Shown here in pieces: positions 51,141 to 58,840 of a stretch of 64,000 nt of DNA. The notes beneath the pieces were generated by a model, which worked only from the letters and a program-made list of their open reading frames with translations, was not told the DNA's origin and did not search any database. A program made the translations under genes and the position numbers. Location: contig NZ_CP009322.1 in assembly GCF_000959725.1 (NCBI RefSeq), positions 3,720,001 through 3,784,000 of the forward strand, given 5' to 3'. Source of the DNA: Burkholderia gladioli. GTDB taxonomy: Bacteria; Pseudomonadota; Gammaproteobacteria; Burkholderiales; Burkholderiaceae. The number at the start of each line of letters is the position of its first letter. The stretch's first letter is position 1.

Positions 51141-51692
51141 ATGTCAACAGCAGATGTCGAGAGTCTGCCCAGTCTGCTGCCGGGCATGTTGCCGCGGCTC
51201 TGGGCGTTCTCCCTGCGCCTTTGCGGGAATCAGCACGACGCGGAGGATGTGCTCCAGCGCGCCTGCGTGCGGGGTCTCGAACGCGCCCACCAGTTGCAGC
51301 CCGGTACTTCCCCGCTGAGCTGGATGTTCTCCATCGTGCATTCCACCTGGATCAACGAGCTGCGCTCGCGCAACGTGCGCAGCCGCTCGAGCATGGAATG
51401 GGACGACAACTTCCTCGAGACCGTGCCCGATCCGGGCGCGCGCAATCCCGAGGAAACCTTGATGAACGGCGAGATCATCGCAGCGGTCGAGCGGCTGCCC
51501 GAGGCGCAGCGCATCGTGATGCTGCTGGTGGCCGTCGAAGGCCTCAGCTATGCCGAGGCGGCCGAGGTGCTCGGCGTGCCGATCGGCACCATCATGAGCC
51601 GCCTGTCGCGCGCCCGCCAGACCATCGGCGCGCAGTTCGGCCAGCGCGAGGCGAGCCCCCGTTCCACCGCCAACCAGCGAGCTGCGCGATGA
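51141..51692 (+). CDS. ECF-family RNA polymerase sigma factor
   Basis: A group IV sigma factor of 183 residues. Region 2 shows LPRLWAFSLRLCGNQHDAED, then VLQRACVRGLERAHQ and PLSWMFSIVHSTWINELRSR, which recognise the -10 and melt DNA. Region 4 shows AVERLPEAQRIVMLLVAVEG, LSYAEAAEVLGVPIGTIMSR and LSRARQT, which bind the -35. No region 1.1 or 3 is present, as expected for ECF. The gene overlaps a membrane anti-sigma gene by four bases (ATGA). It sits directly beyond tssA, and GGAATA-N17-GTTCTG sites occur before all T6SS transcription units and before itself, so I infer that it is the T6SS sigma factor. Direct binding is not shown. Confidence 0.95.
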   Translation: MSTADVESLPSLLPGMLPRLWAFSLRLCGNQHDAEDVLQRACVRGLERAHQLQPGTSPLSWMFSIVHSTWINELRSRNVRSRSSMEWDDNFLETVPDPGARNPEETLMNGEIIAAVERLPEAQRIVMLLVAVEGLSYAEAAEVLGVPIGTIMSRLSRARQTIGAQFGQREASPRSTANQRAAR

Positions 51693-52642
51693 AGATCGAC
51701 GACGCCAGCCTGTTGGCCTATGTGGACGGCGAACTGACGCCGCAGGAAAACGCCCGCATCGAGGAGGCGATCGCCGCCTCGGAGGAACTGGCCTCGCGCG
51801 TGGCCATGCTGCGCGCCTCGCAACTGCCTTATGGCGAGGCCTTCGACCAGCAGTCGCTGCCGCCGGTGCCGGAATCGCTCACGCGCAGCGTCGACGAACT
51901 GATTCGCCGCCACCTGGCCGGCGAGGGCGCGTCGGTCGCGGCACCGCAGGCGACGGCCCCCGCCGCGAACGCCGATGACGAGGATTCCGAAGCATCGCTG
52001 GGGCCGAACGTGCATCGCCTCAAGCCGCGCACGCGCAGCCTGCCGAGCTTCTCCTGGCCGAAGCTGGCGGTGGCCTTCGTGGCCGGCGCCTTCTGCTGCG
52101 GCTTGGCCCTGCAGTTCGCGCCGCGCCTGTCGGGCGGCGGCTTGCTCACCGCCTCGAACGATTCAGGCATGACGCCCTGGATCAAGGCAGCGGCCGGTTA
52201 CCAGCAGCTCTATTCGCGCGACACCGTCGCGGCGCTGCAGCCCGACATGGGCGCCACCGCCACCACCGTCGCCGATATCCATGATGCCGACAAGCTGGCC
52301 TTGCAGATTCCCGATCTGCGCAGGCAGGGTCTGACCTTCAAGCGCGTGCAGCGGCTGCGTTTCCACGACAAGCCGCTGGTGCAGATCGTCTACCTGCCCG
52401 AGCGGGGCAAGCCGGTCGCATTGTGCGTGCTGAAGGAGGCCAAGGCCGATGCCGCGCCTTCGAGCGCGCAGGTGGAAGGCATGTCGGTGGTGTCGTGGCG
52501 GCGCGGTCAGCTCGGTTATGCGCTGATCGCCGCGCCCGGCGACGTCGATCTCGATGCGCTCGGCAAGCAGCTCTACAACGGCCAGGTGTCGACCACCATC
52601 AGCGCCGCCGATACCGGGGTGCATGAGCGCACCGCGTCCTGA
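51689..52642 (+). CDS. Membrane anti-sigma factor
   Basis: A single-pass membrane protein of 317 residues. The N-terminal cytoplasmic helical part (LLAYVDGELTPQENARIEEA, EELASRVAMLRASQLPYGEA) has the layout of an anti-sigma domain, but the zinc-binding His-x3-Cys-x2-Cys motif is absent. The transmembrane helix lies at about 126-145 (LAVAFVAGAFCCGLALQFA). The periplasmic C-terminal domain includes AAGYQQLYSRDTVAALQPD, LVQIVYLPERGKPVALCVLK and SVVSWRRGQLGYALI. It would hold the sigma factor at the membrane until a periplasmic signal arrives. It is translationally coupled to the sigma gene. A clear paralogue lies at 54096-55022. Confidence 0.88.
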   Translation: MKIDDASLLAYVDGELTPQENARIEEAIAASEELASRVAMLRASQLPYGEAFDQQSLPPVPESLTRSVDELIRRHLAGEGASVAAPQATAPAANADDEDSEASLGPNVHRLKPRTRSLPSFSWPKLAVAFVAGAFCCGLALQFAPRLSGGGLLTASNDSGMTPWIKAAAGYQQLYSRDTVAALQPDMGATATTVADIHDADKLALQIPDLRRQGLTFKRVQRLRFHDKPLVQIVYLPERGKPVALCVLKEAKADAAPSSAQVEGMSVVSWRRGQLGYALIAAPGDVDLDALGKQLYNGQVSTTISAADTGVHERTAS

Positions 52643-52762
52643 GCAAGCTGTCCTCGACGGGAGGGAGCCGGCCGTGGCGCTAGCCGCCGCGCCGGCCGCT
52701 TCTTTCGTTCTTCCGCGCGCGGCTGCGCGCGCCGATCGGGTCGCGCTCGCGGCCGGCGATCG

Positions 52763-53830
52763 ATGATGCCCCCTCGTTCCGATTCGCGCGCCGCGCCGCC
52801 GCGCGGCTTCTCGCTGGTGTGGCGCTGGGCGCTCGTGCTCGGCGCGCCGGCCCTGCTGGTCGGCTTGTTCGCCTGGTGCGGCGGCTGGCTCAGCGGACGT
52901 TTGACGGCCGCGCGCATCGTCGACGCCTTCGAGGCCACCAGCACCCCGCATCCGGGCTTTCGCCGCAATCACGCGAAAGGCATCTGCGTGACGGGCCATT
53001 TCGACAGCAACGGACGCGGCGAGCTGCTATCGCGCGCCAGCGTGTTCGCGCCGGGCCGTTATCCGGTGGTGGGGCGCCTGTCGATGCCGGGTAGCGATCC
53101 GGGGCAGGACGACAGCGCCGGCATGGTGCGCAGCTTCGCGCTGCGCGTGAGCCTGCCGCATGGTGCCGACTGGCGCCTGGCGATGAACTCGGCGCCGATC
53201 TTCGCGGTGCGCACGCCGCAGGCGCTCTACGAGCAGTTGCGTGCCGACGCGCGGGACCCGCGCACGGGCCGCGCCGATCCGGCCAGGATGCAGGCCTTCC
53301 TCGCCAGCCATCCCGAGGCGCGTGCGTTTCGCGCCTACGTGGAGCGCCATCCGCCGTCCTCGCGTTTCGACAACGCCACCTATTACGGCATCAGCAGCTT
53401 CGTGACCAGCGACGCGCACCGGATCCGCCGCCATGTGCGCTGGGAGGTGGTGCCCGAGGCGCCGTACCGGCCGGTCGACCTGCGCGAGCAGCGCGACCCG
53501 GATTTCCTCGCCTACGACCTGGCGATGCGGCTCGCGAACGGCCCGCTGCGCTGGCACCTGGTGCTGAACGTGGCGATGCCGGGCGACCCGCTCGACGATT
53601 CGACCCAGGCCTGGGCGCCTTCGCCGCGCCGGCTGCGCATCGATGCCGGCAGCTTCGTGATCGAGCATGCGCAGGCGCAGCTCGACGGCCCCTGCCGCGA
53701 TATCGTGTTCGATCCGACCATCCTGCCGGACGGGCTCGCGCCCTCGCGCGATCCCTTGCTGGCCGCGCGCTCCTCGACTTATCGCGAATCCTACGACCGG
53801 CGCACGCGCGAGGAGGCACGCGCGCATTGA
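52763..53830 (+). CDS. SrpA-type catalase-related peroxidase, membrane-anchored
   Basis: A protein of 355 residues with an N-terminal membrane helix or uncleaved signal (about 18-41) and a small catalase-like domain. The distal haem His is seen in RRNHAKGICVTGHF (H70), followed by RYPVVGRLSMPGSDPGQDD and SFALRVSLP. The proximal haem ligand region DPLLAARSSTYRESYDRR (Y340) is typical of SrpA-like enzymes. It would remove peroxides in the periplasm. It lies 120 bp after the anti-sigma gene. ECF sigma, anti-sigma and SrpA-type genes are a known combination, so it may be in the same regulon, although no ECF-type site is seen in its own upstream gap. ATG 52766 is an equal alternative start. Confidence 0.88.
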   Translation: MMPPRSDSRAAPPRGFSLVWRWALVLGAPALLVGLFAWCGGWLSGRLTAARIVDAFEATSTPHPGFRRNHAKGICVTGHFDSNGRGELLSRASVFAPGRYPVVGRLSMPGSDPGQDDSAGMVRSFALRVSLPHGADWRLAMNSAPIFAVRTPQALYEQLRADARDPRTGRADPARMQAFLASHPEARAFRAYVERHPPSSRFDNATYYGISSFVTSDAHRIRRHVRWEVVPEAPYRPVDLREQRDPDFLAYDLAMRLANGPLRWHLVLNVAMPGDPLDDSTQAWAPSPRRLRIDAGSFVIEHAQAQLDGPCRDIVFDPTILPDGLAPSRDPLLAARSSTYRESYDRRTREEARAH

Positions 53831-53993
53831 GGCCGGGCCAGGCGCGTGATGCAGCGTTCGCGAGCGTGCAGCGACGCGCGCAAACGGGCATCATGCAAAT
53901 TGTTTGGCGATGCTGAAGATCGTCCTACGAATACCGGCCCGGCAGGCAGGGTCGGAAAGCTGTTCCGCTTCCCTGTCGATATGCTCATAAAGC

Positions 53994-54020
53994 GGAACTA
54001 TGGTTATCATAGAGGTTTGC
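53994..54020 (+). promoter_or_regulatory. Possible ECF-like promoter for the orphan anti-sigma gene
   Basis: GGAACT at 53994-53999, 15-bp spacer, GTTTGC at 54015-54020, in an AT-rich patch 75 bp before the ATG at 54096. It resembles general ECF promoters (GGAAC then GTT) but not exactly the T6SS set: the spacer is two bases shorter. An inverted repeat CTATG-N5-CATAG (53998-54012) overlaps it. The rest of the 265-bp gap is unremarkable. Confidence 0.3.
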
Positions 54021-54095
54021 TAACAAGACCGGCCGGTCGGTGATGTTACCGATACAAATGGTCTATCTGGGCCCACCTGAGTTTCCTCTTCGTCC

Positions 54096-55022
54096 ATGAA
54101 ACCCGACGACAGCACATTGATCGCGTATGCCGACGGCGAGCTCGATGCGGCCGGCGCGGCATCGGTCGAGCAGGCGCTGGCCGAATCGTCCGAGCTGCGG
54201 GAGAGCGTGGCGCGCCTGCGTGCGTCGCGCCTGCCGTATCAGGACGCGTTCGCCGCGCAGAAGCTGCCGCCCTTGCCCGATGCGCTGCGCTTGCGCATCG
54301 AGGCGATGGCGAGCGCCGCGCAGGCGCAGTCGGCGGCGGCGGCAGCCCAGGCTCAGCCGCGCGAACAGGGACAAGAACAGGAACCGGTGCCGGCCTCGGC
54401 CAAGGTGGTGCCCCTGCCGGCGCGGCGCAATCGCCCGATGCTGTGGCTGGCGGCGGCCTTCGTGGCCGGCGCGTTCTGCGCGGGGCTGGTGCAGCAGTTC
54501 GCGGCCGGCGGTTTCGGCGGCGGCAGCGGCCCGAGCTTGGCGGCCGGCGCCGCGAAGAAACCGTGGATCAGCGTCGCGGCCGACTACCAGCAGCTCTACA
54601 CGCGCGATACCGTCGCGAACCTCACGCCCGATCCGGCCGTCTCCGCGAAGATCGTCGGCGAGATCCGCAGCGACGACGGCATCCGCCTGCGCGTGCCCGA
54701 CCTCAGCATGGCCGGCATGCGCTTCAAGGCCGTCGACCGCCTGCGCTACGACGGCAAGCCGCTGGTCCAGATCGTCTACCTGCCCGAGCACGGCGTGCCC
54801 GTCGCCTTGTGCGTGATGAAGGATGCGCGGCCCGACCAGGGCATCGCCAAGCACGAGATGCACGGCATGACCGTGGTGGCCTGGCGCCAGAACGAGCTGT
54901 CCTACGCGCTGATCGGCAAGCCCGATTCAGGCGATCTCGAGGCCATCGCGCGGCAGATCTCCGGCAGCCATGTCGATGCGATGTTCGCGGTGCGCGAGGC
55001 GCGCGTCGATTTTCTCGGCTGA
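54096..55022 (+). CDS. Second membrane anti-sigma factor paralogue, without a sigma gene
   Basis: A protein of 308 residues, clearly homologous along its whole length to the anti-sigma factor at 51689-52642. Matching blocks are LIAYADGELDAAGAASVEQA, VARLRASRLPYQDAFAAQ, the transmembrane helix at about 115-135 (MLWLAAAFVAGAFCAGLVQQ), WISVAADYQQLYTRDTVANL, LVQIVYLPEHGVPVALCVMK and VVAWRQNELSYALIGKP. The zinc motif is again absent. No sigma factor gene is adjacent: the catalase-like gene precedes it and an EamA transporter follows. It may titrate the same sigma factor under a different signal, or serve a sigma factor encoded elsewhere. It is probably an old tandem duplicate. Confidence 0.85.
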   Translation: MKPDDSTLIAYADGELDAAGAASVEQALAESSELRESVARLRASRLPYQDAFAAQKLPPLPDALRLRIEAMASAAQAQSAAAAAQAQPREQGQEQEPVPASAKVVPLPARRNRPMLWLAAAFVAGAFCAGLVQQFAAGGFGGGSGPSLAAGAAKKPWISVAADYQQLYTRDTVANLTPDPAVSAKIVGEIRSDDGIRLRVPDLSMAGMRFKAVDRLRYDGKPLVQIVYLPEHGVPVALCVMKDARPDQGIAKHEMHGMTVVAWRQNELSYALIGKPDSGDLEAIARQISGSHVDAMFAVREARVDFLG

Positions 55023-55309
55023 TGTTCCGTTCCGGCCGCGTGTCCTGCGCGGCCGATGCAGCACCTTCCCGTTGGTTTTCCTTCCCTTTCCGATGCGCGT
55101 GTCGCCGATACGGCGACAGGGTCTTTCTCGTTCGCTCGCCCGGGACGCCGCTGCCGCGCGGCTGCCGGCCTTGTGAGAATTTCTCGTGAGCCGCGTGCTT
55201 GCCGTGGCTGCGCGCGCGAATCGATACTGGCGGCCGGGCCAGTCCGGTGACGGCGATGGCGAGGCAAGCACCCGTCGTCGTCATCGCCTCGCGAGGAGAG
55301 AACAATCAC

Positions 55310-56173
55310 ATGGCAATCCTGATGGGGCTGATTTCGGCCCTGTGCTGGGGCAGTACCGACTTCATGGCGGGGCAGGCGGCGCGCCGGGTGGGCGTGACGC
55401 GCTCGCTGTTCTACAGCCAGTCGATCGGCTTGCTGCTGCTGAGCGTCGTGCTCGCCTTCCATCCCGCCTGGCTGCGCATCGGCGCGCTCGACGCGGGGCT
55501 GCTGGTGGCGATCGTCGCGGCGATCTGCAACCTGGCCGCGATGGCCTCGCTGCTCAAGGCCTTGTCGATCGGCAAGGCCTCGGTGGTGGCGCCGATCGTG
55601 TCGCTCTATGGCGCCGTCACCACCTTGCTGGCGATCCTCGGCGGCCAGTCGATCACCGGCCTCACGGTGATCGGGCTGGCGCTGTGCGTGGCGGGCGCCA
55701 GCCTCGCGGGCATGGCGAAGTCCGCCGGCGGCCAGGCCGAGGCGCCGGCCTCGATCGGCTTCGCCCTGCTGTCCGCGCTGATGTTCGGCCTCGGCTTCTG
55801 GCTGCAGGGTGCCTTCGCGGTCCAGCGGCTGGGCGTGGCCAGCGCGCTGTGGGTCTATTACCTCACCGCGGTGGCGATCCTGTCGCTGCTGCTGGCGCGG
55901 CGGCGCGCTCTCTCGGCGCCGCCCGCCTCGCTGGTGGCGCTGCTGCTGTCGATCAGCCTGTTCAGCCTGCTTGGTTTTCTCTCGCTGGCCTTGGGCGCCG
56001 CCACCGGGCAGGTGGCGATCGTCACCGTGCTCAGTTCGCTGGCCAGCGCGGTGACGGTGCTGCTCGGCTTCGTGATCCGGCACGAGCGGCCGAGCGCGGC
56101 GCAGTGGCTGGGGATCGCGGCGATTCTGGTTGGGGTGGTGCTGCTGAAAGTGACGCCGGCGGCGTTTGCCTGA
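55310..56173 (+). CDS. EamA-family (DMT) transporter
   Basis: An inner-membrane protein of 287 residues with about ten hydrophobic helices in two EamA repeats. The start MAILMGLISALCWGSTDFMA is typical of the drug/metabolite transporter superfamily. The first repeat ends near ALCVAGASLAGMA and the second starts near SIGFALLSALMFGLGFWLQG. The C-terminus RPSAAQWLGIAAILVGVVLL is also characteristic. The substrate is unknown; the superfamily exports amino acids, metabolites or drugs. I chose the ATG at 55310 because GAGGAGAG precedes it; the longer frame from 55199 adds a polar leader. The 287-bp gap before it shows nothing I can name. It appears monocistronic. Confidence 0.9.
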   Translation: MAILMGLISALCWGSTDFMAGQAARRVGVTRSLFYSQSIGLLLLSVVLAFHPAWLRIGALDAGLLVAIVAAICNLAAMASLLKALSIGKASVVAPIVSLYGAVTTLLAILGGQSITGLTVIGLALCVAGASLAGMAKSAGGQAEAPASIGFALLSALMFGLGFWLQGAFAVQRLGVASALWVYYLTAVAILSLLLARRRALSAPPASLVALLLSISLFSLLGFLSLALGAATGQVAIVTVLSSLASAVTVLLGFVIRHERPSAAQWLGIAAILVGVVLLKVTPAAFA

Positions 56174-56338
56174 GCGGGCCCGATGCGCGGCGCGCGGGCC
56201 ACGCGCCCACTTCCCGCCTGGGCGTGCAATTCATCCCCATTTTCAGGAGAAAGCGGGCCGAATCCGGCGAGACGTCGCCTGGCTTGGCGGCTGCGGCGCC
56301 CTGTCGCAGCCAATCTGTTGCAAAAAGGGTATTGCCTG

Positions 56339-56366
56339 TTGCAGTGCAGCGAGCGATCCGTATAAT
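56339..56366 (+). promoter_or_regulatory. Near-consensus sigma-70 promoter
   Basis: TTGCAG (56339-56344), 16-bp spacer, TATAAT (56361-56366), 36 bp before the ATG of a 43-codon gene. A perfect -10 in 70% GC DNA is striking and supports strong constitutive expression of the small gene. Confidence 0.85.
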
Positions 56367-56402
56367 ACGGGTTTTCCCCTAGGCACTAACCCTGAGGTCA
56401 TC

Positions 56403-56534
56403 ATGAAAGCTGCGACTGCATCGACTCCTGCTCTGGTCCAATGGTTTACCCAACTGCGCAGCGGCCTGGCCCGCGCGTGGGAAATCCACGTCCGTACCTG
56501 CGAACTGATCGCCGAAGCACACCGCCGCATGTAA
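56403..56534 (+). CDS. Small protein, 43 residues, strongly promoted
   Basis: A short gene with a near-consensus sigma-70 promoter 36 bp upstream and TGAGG before the ATG. The product is amphipathic and helical: it starts MKAATASTPALVQWFTQLRS and ends CELIAEAHRRM. A tryptophan/leucine face and a basic C-terminus suggest a membrane-peripheral or protein-binding helix. It has no signal peptide or full membrane span. I recognise no family. A GC stem (GGCGGC/GCCGCC, 56540-56554) follows the TAA without a T tract. The 391-bp gap from 56535 to 56925 holds nothing else I can support. The promoter plus ribosome site make a real gene likely; a small RNA with an incidental frame is the alternative. Confidence 0.7.
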   Translation: MKAATASTPALVQWFTQLRSGLARAWEIHVRTCELIAEAHRRM

Positions 56535-56925
56535 TGGCGGGCGGCTCGGCCGCCGGCGGGGCGATACGGAGCGGCGCGGCGTTTGGCTGCGACGGCGTAT
56601 CGAATCCTCGTGGTACCGAAGCCGCGTATCGAGTCCGGGGCTGAATTCGGGTTCCGGGTTCCGGGCAGTCCAGGCCTTGCTCGCCATGGCCTGCGCCAGC
56701 CGGTAGCGCGAAGCTTGCGCGCTGCCGATCGTCCCCGCCGGGGCAGCATCCTCTCGATGGATGCGGCGCGAACCGGCAACCGCTCGACGATCGGCCGCGA
56801 CGGCAGCGGGCAGGGCAGCCAGCCTTGCCTGCTTCGCGCAGCGGCGTTTTCCCGCATTGCCCTGTTCCTTCGTCGAAGGAACGCATCCCATCGCCGCGAT
56901 CACACGTGGCATCCCCGCTTTCCCT

Positions 56926-58305
56926 TCACAGCACCCCGAGCCATCGCCACCACAGCGCGTTGAACGGGATCACGCACAGCACGCCCAATCCCGCCGTCAC
57001 CACGCAATAGCGCAGCGCCGCGCGCCGCTCCAGCCTGGCCAGCGCGATGCCGAACACGATCGGCGGCGACTGGTAAGGCAGCACCGTGGTCGCGTAGCCC
57101 ATCACCTGCGCCAGCAAGCCGGCCTTCAGGTAGACACTTTGCGCGAGCGCCTGCGAGGCGATCGGTATATAGAGCGCCGGCTCCGCATTCGAGGTGACCG
57201 CGAAGCACAGCAGGATCGACAAGGCGCTGAGCGCGGCATAAGCGAGCATCGGGCTGTCGCGCAGCGCGTCGAGCGCGGCCATGCCCGGCAGGCGCGCGCC
57301 TAGCTGGTTGACCAGGGCCGTCAAGCCGATGATGGCCGCGATGAACCACAGCAACTCCATCTTCAGCGAGGCCGTGAAGCGCTCCAGGGCGTCGGCGGGC
57401 GAACTCGCGAAATAGACCAGCGCGAAACCGAGCCCGATCCAGCCCGGCGCGACGTGGTGCCAGGCATCGCTGAACCAGCCCGCCAGCGTGATCGCGAGCA
57501 GCGTCATGGCATGCCATTCGCGGCGCGACAGCGCGGCCGGCAGCGTGGCGGCCGCGCCCGCCGTGTCGATCCGATCGGGAAACAGCCGCCAGGCCGCGAG
57601 CACCAGCACGGCGCCGCGCAGGATCGCGCCGGCCGGGAAGAACCAGGCGAGATAGTCGGAGAAACGCAGCCGCAGCCCATGCGACTGCTCCAGGATGCCG
57701 GCCATGATCACGTTCGGCAGGTTGGCCGGCAGCACCGCGGCGGCCAGCTCATAGGCGCCGACGATCACCAGCAGCAGGATGCCGCGCCGGCCGTTCGACT
57801 CGGGGCCGAGCCCGACCGCCTCGCAGTAGCCGAGCGCGATCGGCACCAGGATCGCGATGCGCCCGAAGGTCGAGGGCATCACCAGCGAGAGCGCGAAGCC
57901 GAGCACGGCGAAAGCCAGCAGCGCGCGCGGATAGGAGGCGCCGATGCGTCGCGCCAGCGCGCCGCCGAGCCGCGCGCTCAGGCCGCTGTCCTTCAGCGCG
58001 AAGCCGATCGCCGCGCCGCTGAACACCAGCCAGAACGCGCTGGACCCGAAGCCCGAGAAGATCGCGGCGGCCGGCACGCGGGTGCAGGTGGCCGCGAGGA
58101 AGAAGAACAGCAGCGAGACCCACAGGCTGGCGATCGCGTTGGTGGCCCACAGCACGATGCAGGCGAACACGATCGCGACGATGCGGGCGTCGTGCGGGGC
58201 CAGCGTGCCGCGTGCGGCCAGCATCGCGATCGCGCCCAGGCCGGCCGCGAGCAGGGCGAGGGCGATGTTTGTGCCGGTGTTCAGGGTGGCGAGTCTGGCC
58301 TGCAT
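56926..58305 (-). CDS. DASS/SLC13-family anion transporter
   Basis: An inner-membrane transporter of 459 residues with about 12 hydrophobic helices. The family pattern of divalent anion:sodium symporters is seen in IVFACIVLWATNAIASLW, SAFWLVFSGAAIGFALKDSG, LVMPSTFGRIAILVPIALGY and VTSNAEPALYIPIASQALAQ, where Asn/Thr/Ser-rich loops usually bind carboxylate or sulfate. The substrate is unknown; dicarboxylates are the common choice. GCAGGAG precedes the ATG. A palindrome (GTCTA-N6-TAGAC) lies 26 bp upstream and is repeated before the next gene, so both may share a repressor. It is probably co-transcribed with the small gene at 58339-58674. Confidence 0.85.
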   Translation of the reverse strand: MQARLATLNTGTNIALALLAAGLGAIAMLAARGTLAPHDARIVAIVFACIVLWATNAIASLWVSLLFFFLAATCTRVPAAAIFSGFGSSAFWLVFSGAAIGFALKDSGLSARLGGALARRIGASYPRALLAFAVLGFALSLVMPSTFGRIAILVPIALGYCEAVGLGPESNGRRGILLLVIVGAYELAAAVLPANLPNVIMAGILEQSHGLRLRFSDYLAWFFPAGAILRGAVLVLAAWRLFPDRIDTAGAAATLPAALSRREWHAMTLLAITLAGWFSDAWHHVAPGWIGLGFALVYFASSPADALERFTASLKMELLWFIAAIIGLTALVNQLGARLPGMAALDALRDSPMLAYAALSALSILLCFAVTSNAEPALYIPIASQALAQSVYLKAGLLAQVMGYATTVLPYQSPPIVFGIALARLERRAALRYCVVTAGLGVLCVIPFNALWWRWLGVL

Positions 58306-58328
58306 GACACTCCTGCGGGAAAGGAGGG

Positions 58329-58348
58329 TTGTCTATTTTTATAGACAA
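58329..58348. promoter_or_regulatory. Palindrome upstream of the DASS transporter gene
   Basis: TTGTCTAT-TTTT-ATAGACAA: 8-bp arms around four T bases, overlapping the stop codon of the small gene and 24 bp from the transporter ATG. The core GTCTA-N6-TAGAC matches the palindrome at 58699-58714 in sequence and spacing, as expected for two sites of one regulator. Confidence 0.6.
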
Positions 58349-58674
58349 TTGAGACAAAAATCGGCGCGCGAGAGATTGGCGGCGAAGCGGTTCAGGGCCT
58401 CGAAAAGGGCCGCGTCCGAGCGCTCGCTCGCCTCGTTCAGCTGTTGCGCCTCGGCATGCAGGCGAGTCAGGAACGCGTGCATCGTGGGCGCCTGCACGGC
58501 CACGCCGTCCTGCCGCTCGGCGAAGGCCGCCGTGGCCCGCGCGATCAACAGCAGCGCCGCGGCCTCGCGTCCCGCGCAGCCGGCCGCGTCGCGGCAGCAG
58601 GCCTCGAAGGCCTCCAGCTCGGCGAAACCGGCGATCGCGCGCGCCAGCCATTGCACCCCTTCGGAAAGCTTCAT
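58339..58674 (-). CDS. Small cysteine-containing hypothetical protein
   Basis: A predicted helical, cytoplasmic protein of 111 residues. Cysteines occur in EAFEACCRDAAGCAGREAAA and in the C-terminal RADFCLNCL, which ends in a CxxC-like pair. It could bind a metal or be redox active. It begins with MKLSEGVQWLARAIAGFAEL. It lies 33 bp upstream of the DASS transporter gene on the same strand and 166 bp from a divergent XRE regulator. Matching palindromes occur at both ends of the gene. I recognise no family. Confidence 0.65.
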   Translation of the reverse strand: MKLSEGVQWLARAIAGFAELEAFEACCRDAAGCAGREAAALLLIARATAAFAERQDGVAVQAPTMHAFLTRLHAEAQQLNEASERSDAALFEALNRFAANLSRADFCLNCL

Positions 58675-58698
58675 GGTTTGCCCTTGCTTGTGTCTGCC

Positions 58699-58714
58699 GT
58701 CTAAATATTTAGAC
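58699..58714. promoter_or_regulatory. Perfect 16-bp palindrome between divergent genes
   Basis: GTCTAAATATTTAGAC is a perfect palindrome 24 bp before the start of the small gene (58674) and 126 bp before the divergent XRE gene. It shares GTCTA-N6-TAGAC with the site at 58331-58346. It is a good operator candidate, possibly for the XRE protein itself. Confidence 0.65.
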
Positions 58715-58840
58715 TAACTGCGTCGTGTCGCGAATGCAAGCGCCGTTTTTCGGGGCACGAGGAAGCCGGGCCGGCGCGTTTCGCGTGGCGCTTTCGCGTA
58801 ATATCGTGCCGTTTTCCTTTCCGAGCCCCCAAGGTCCCGC

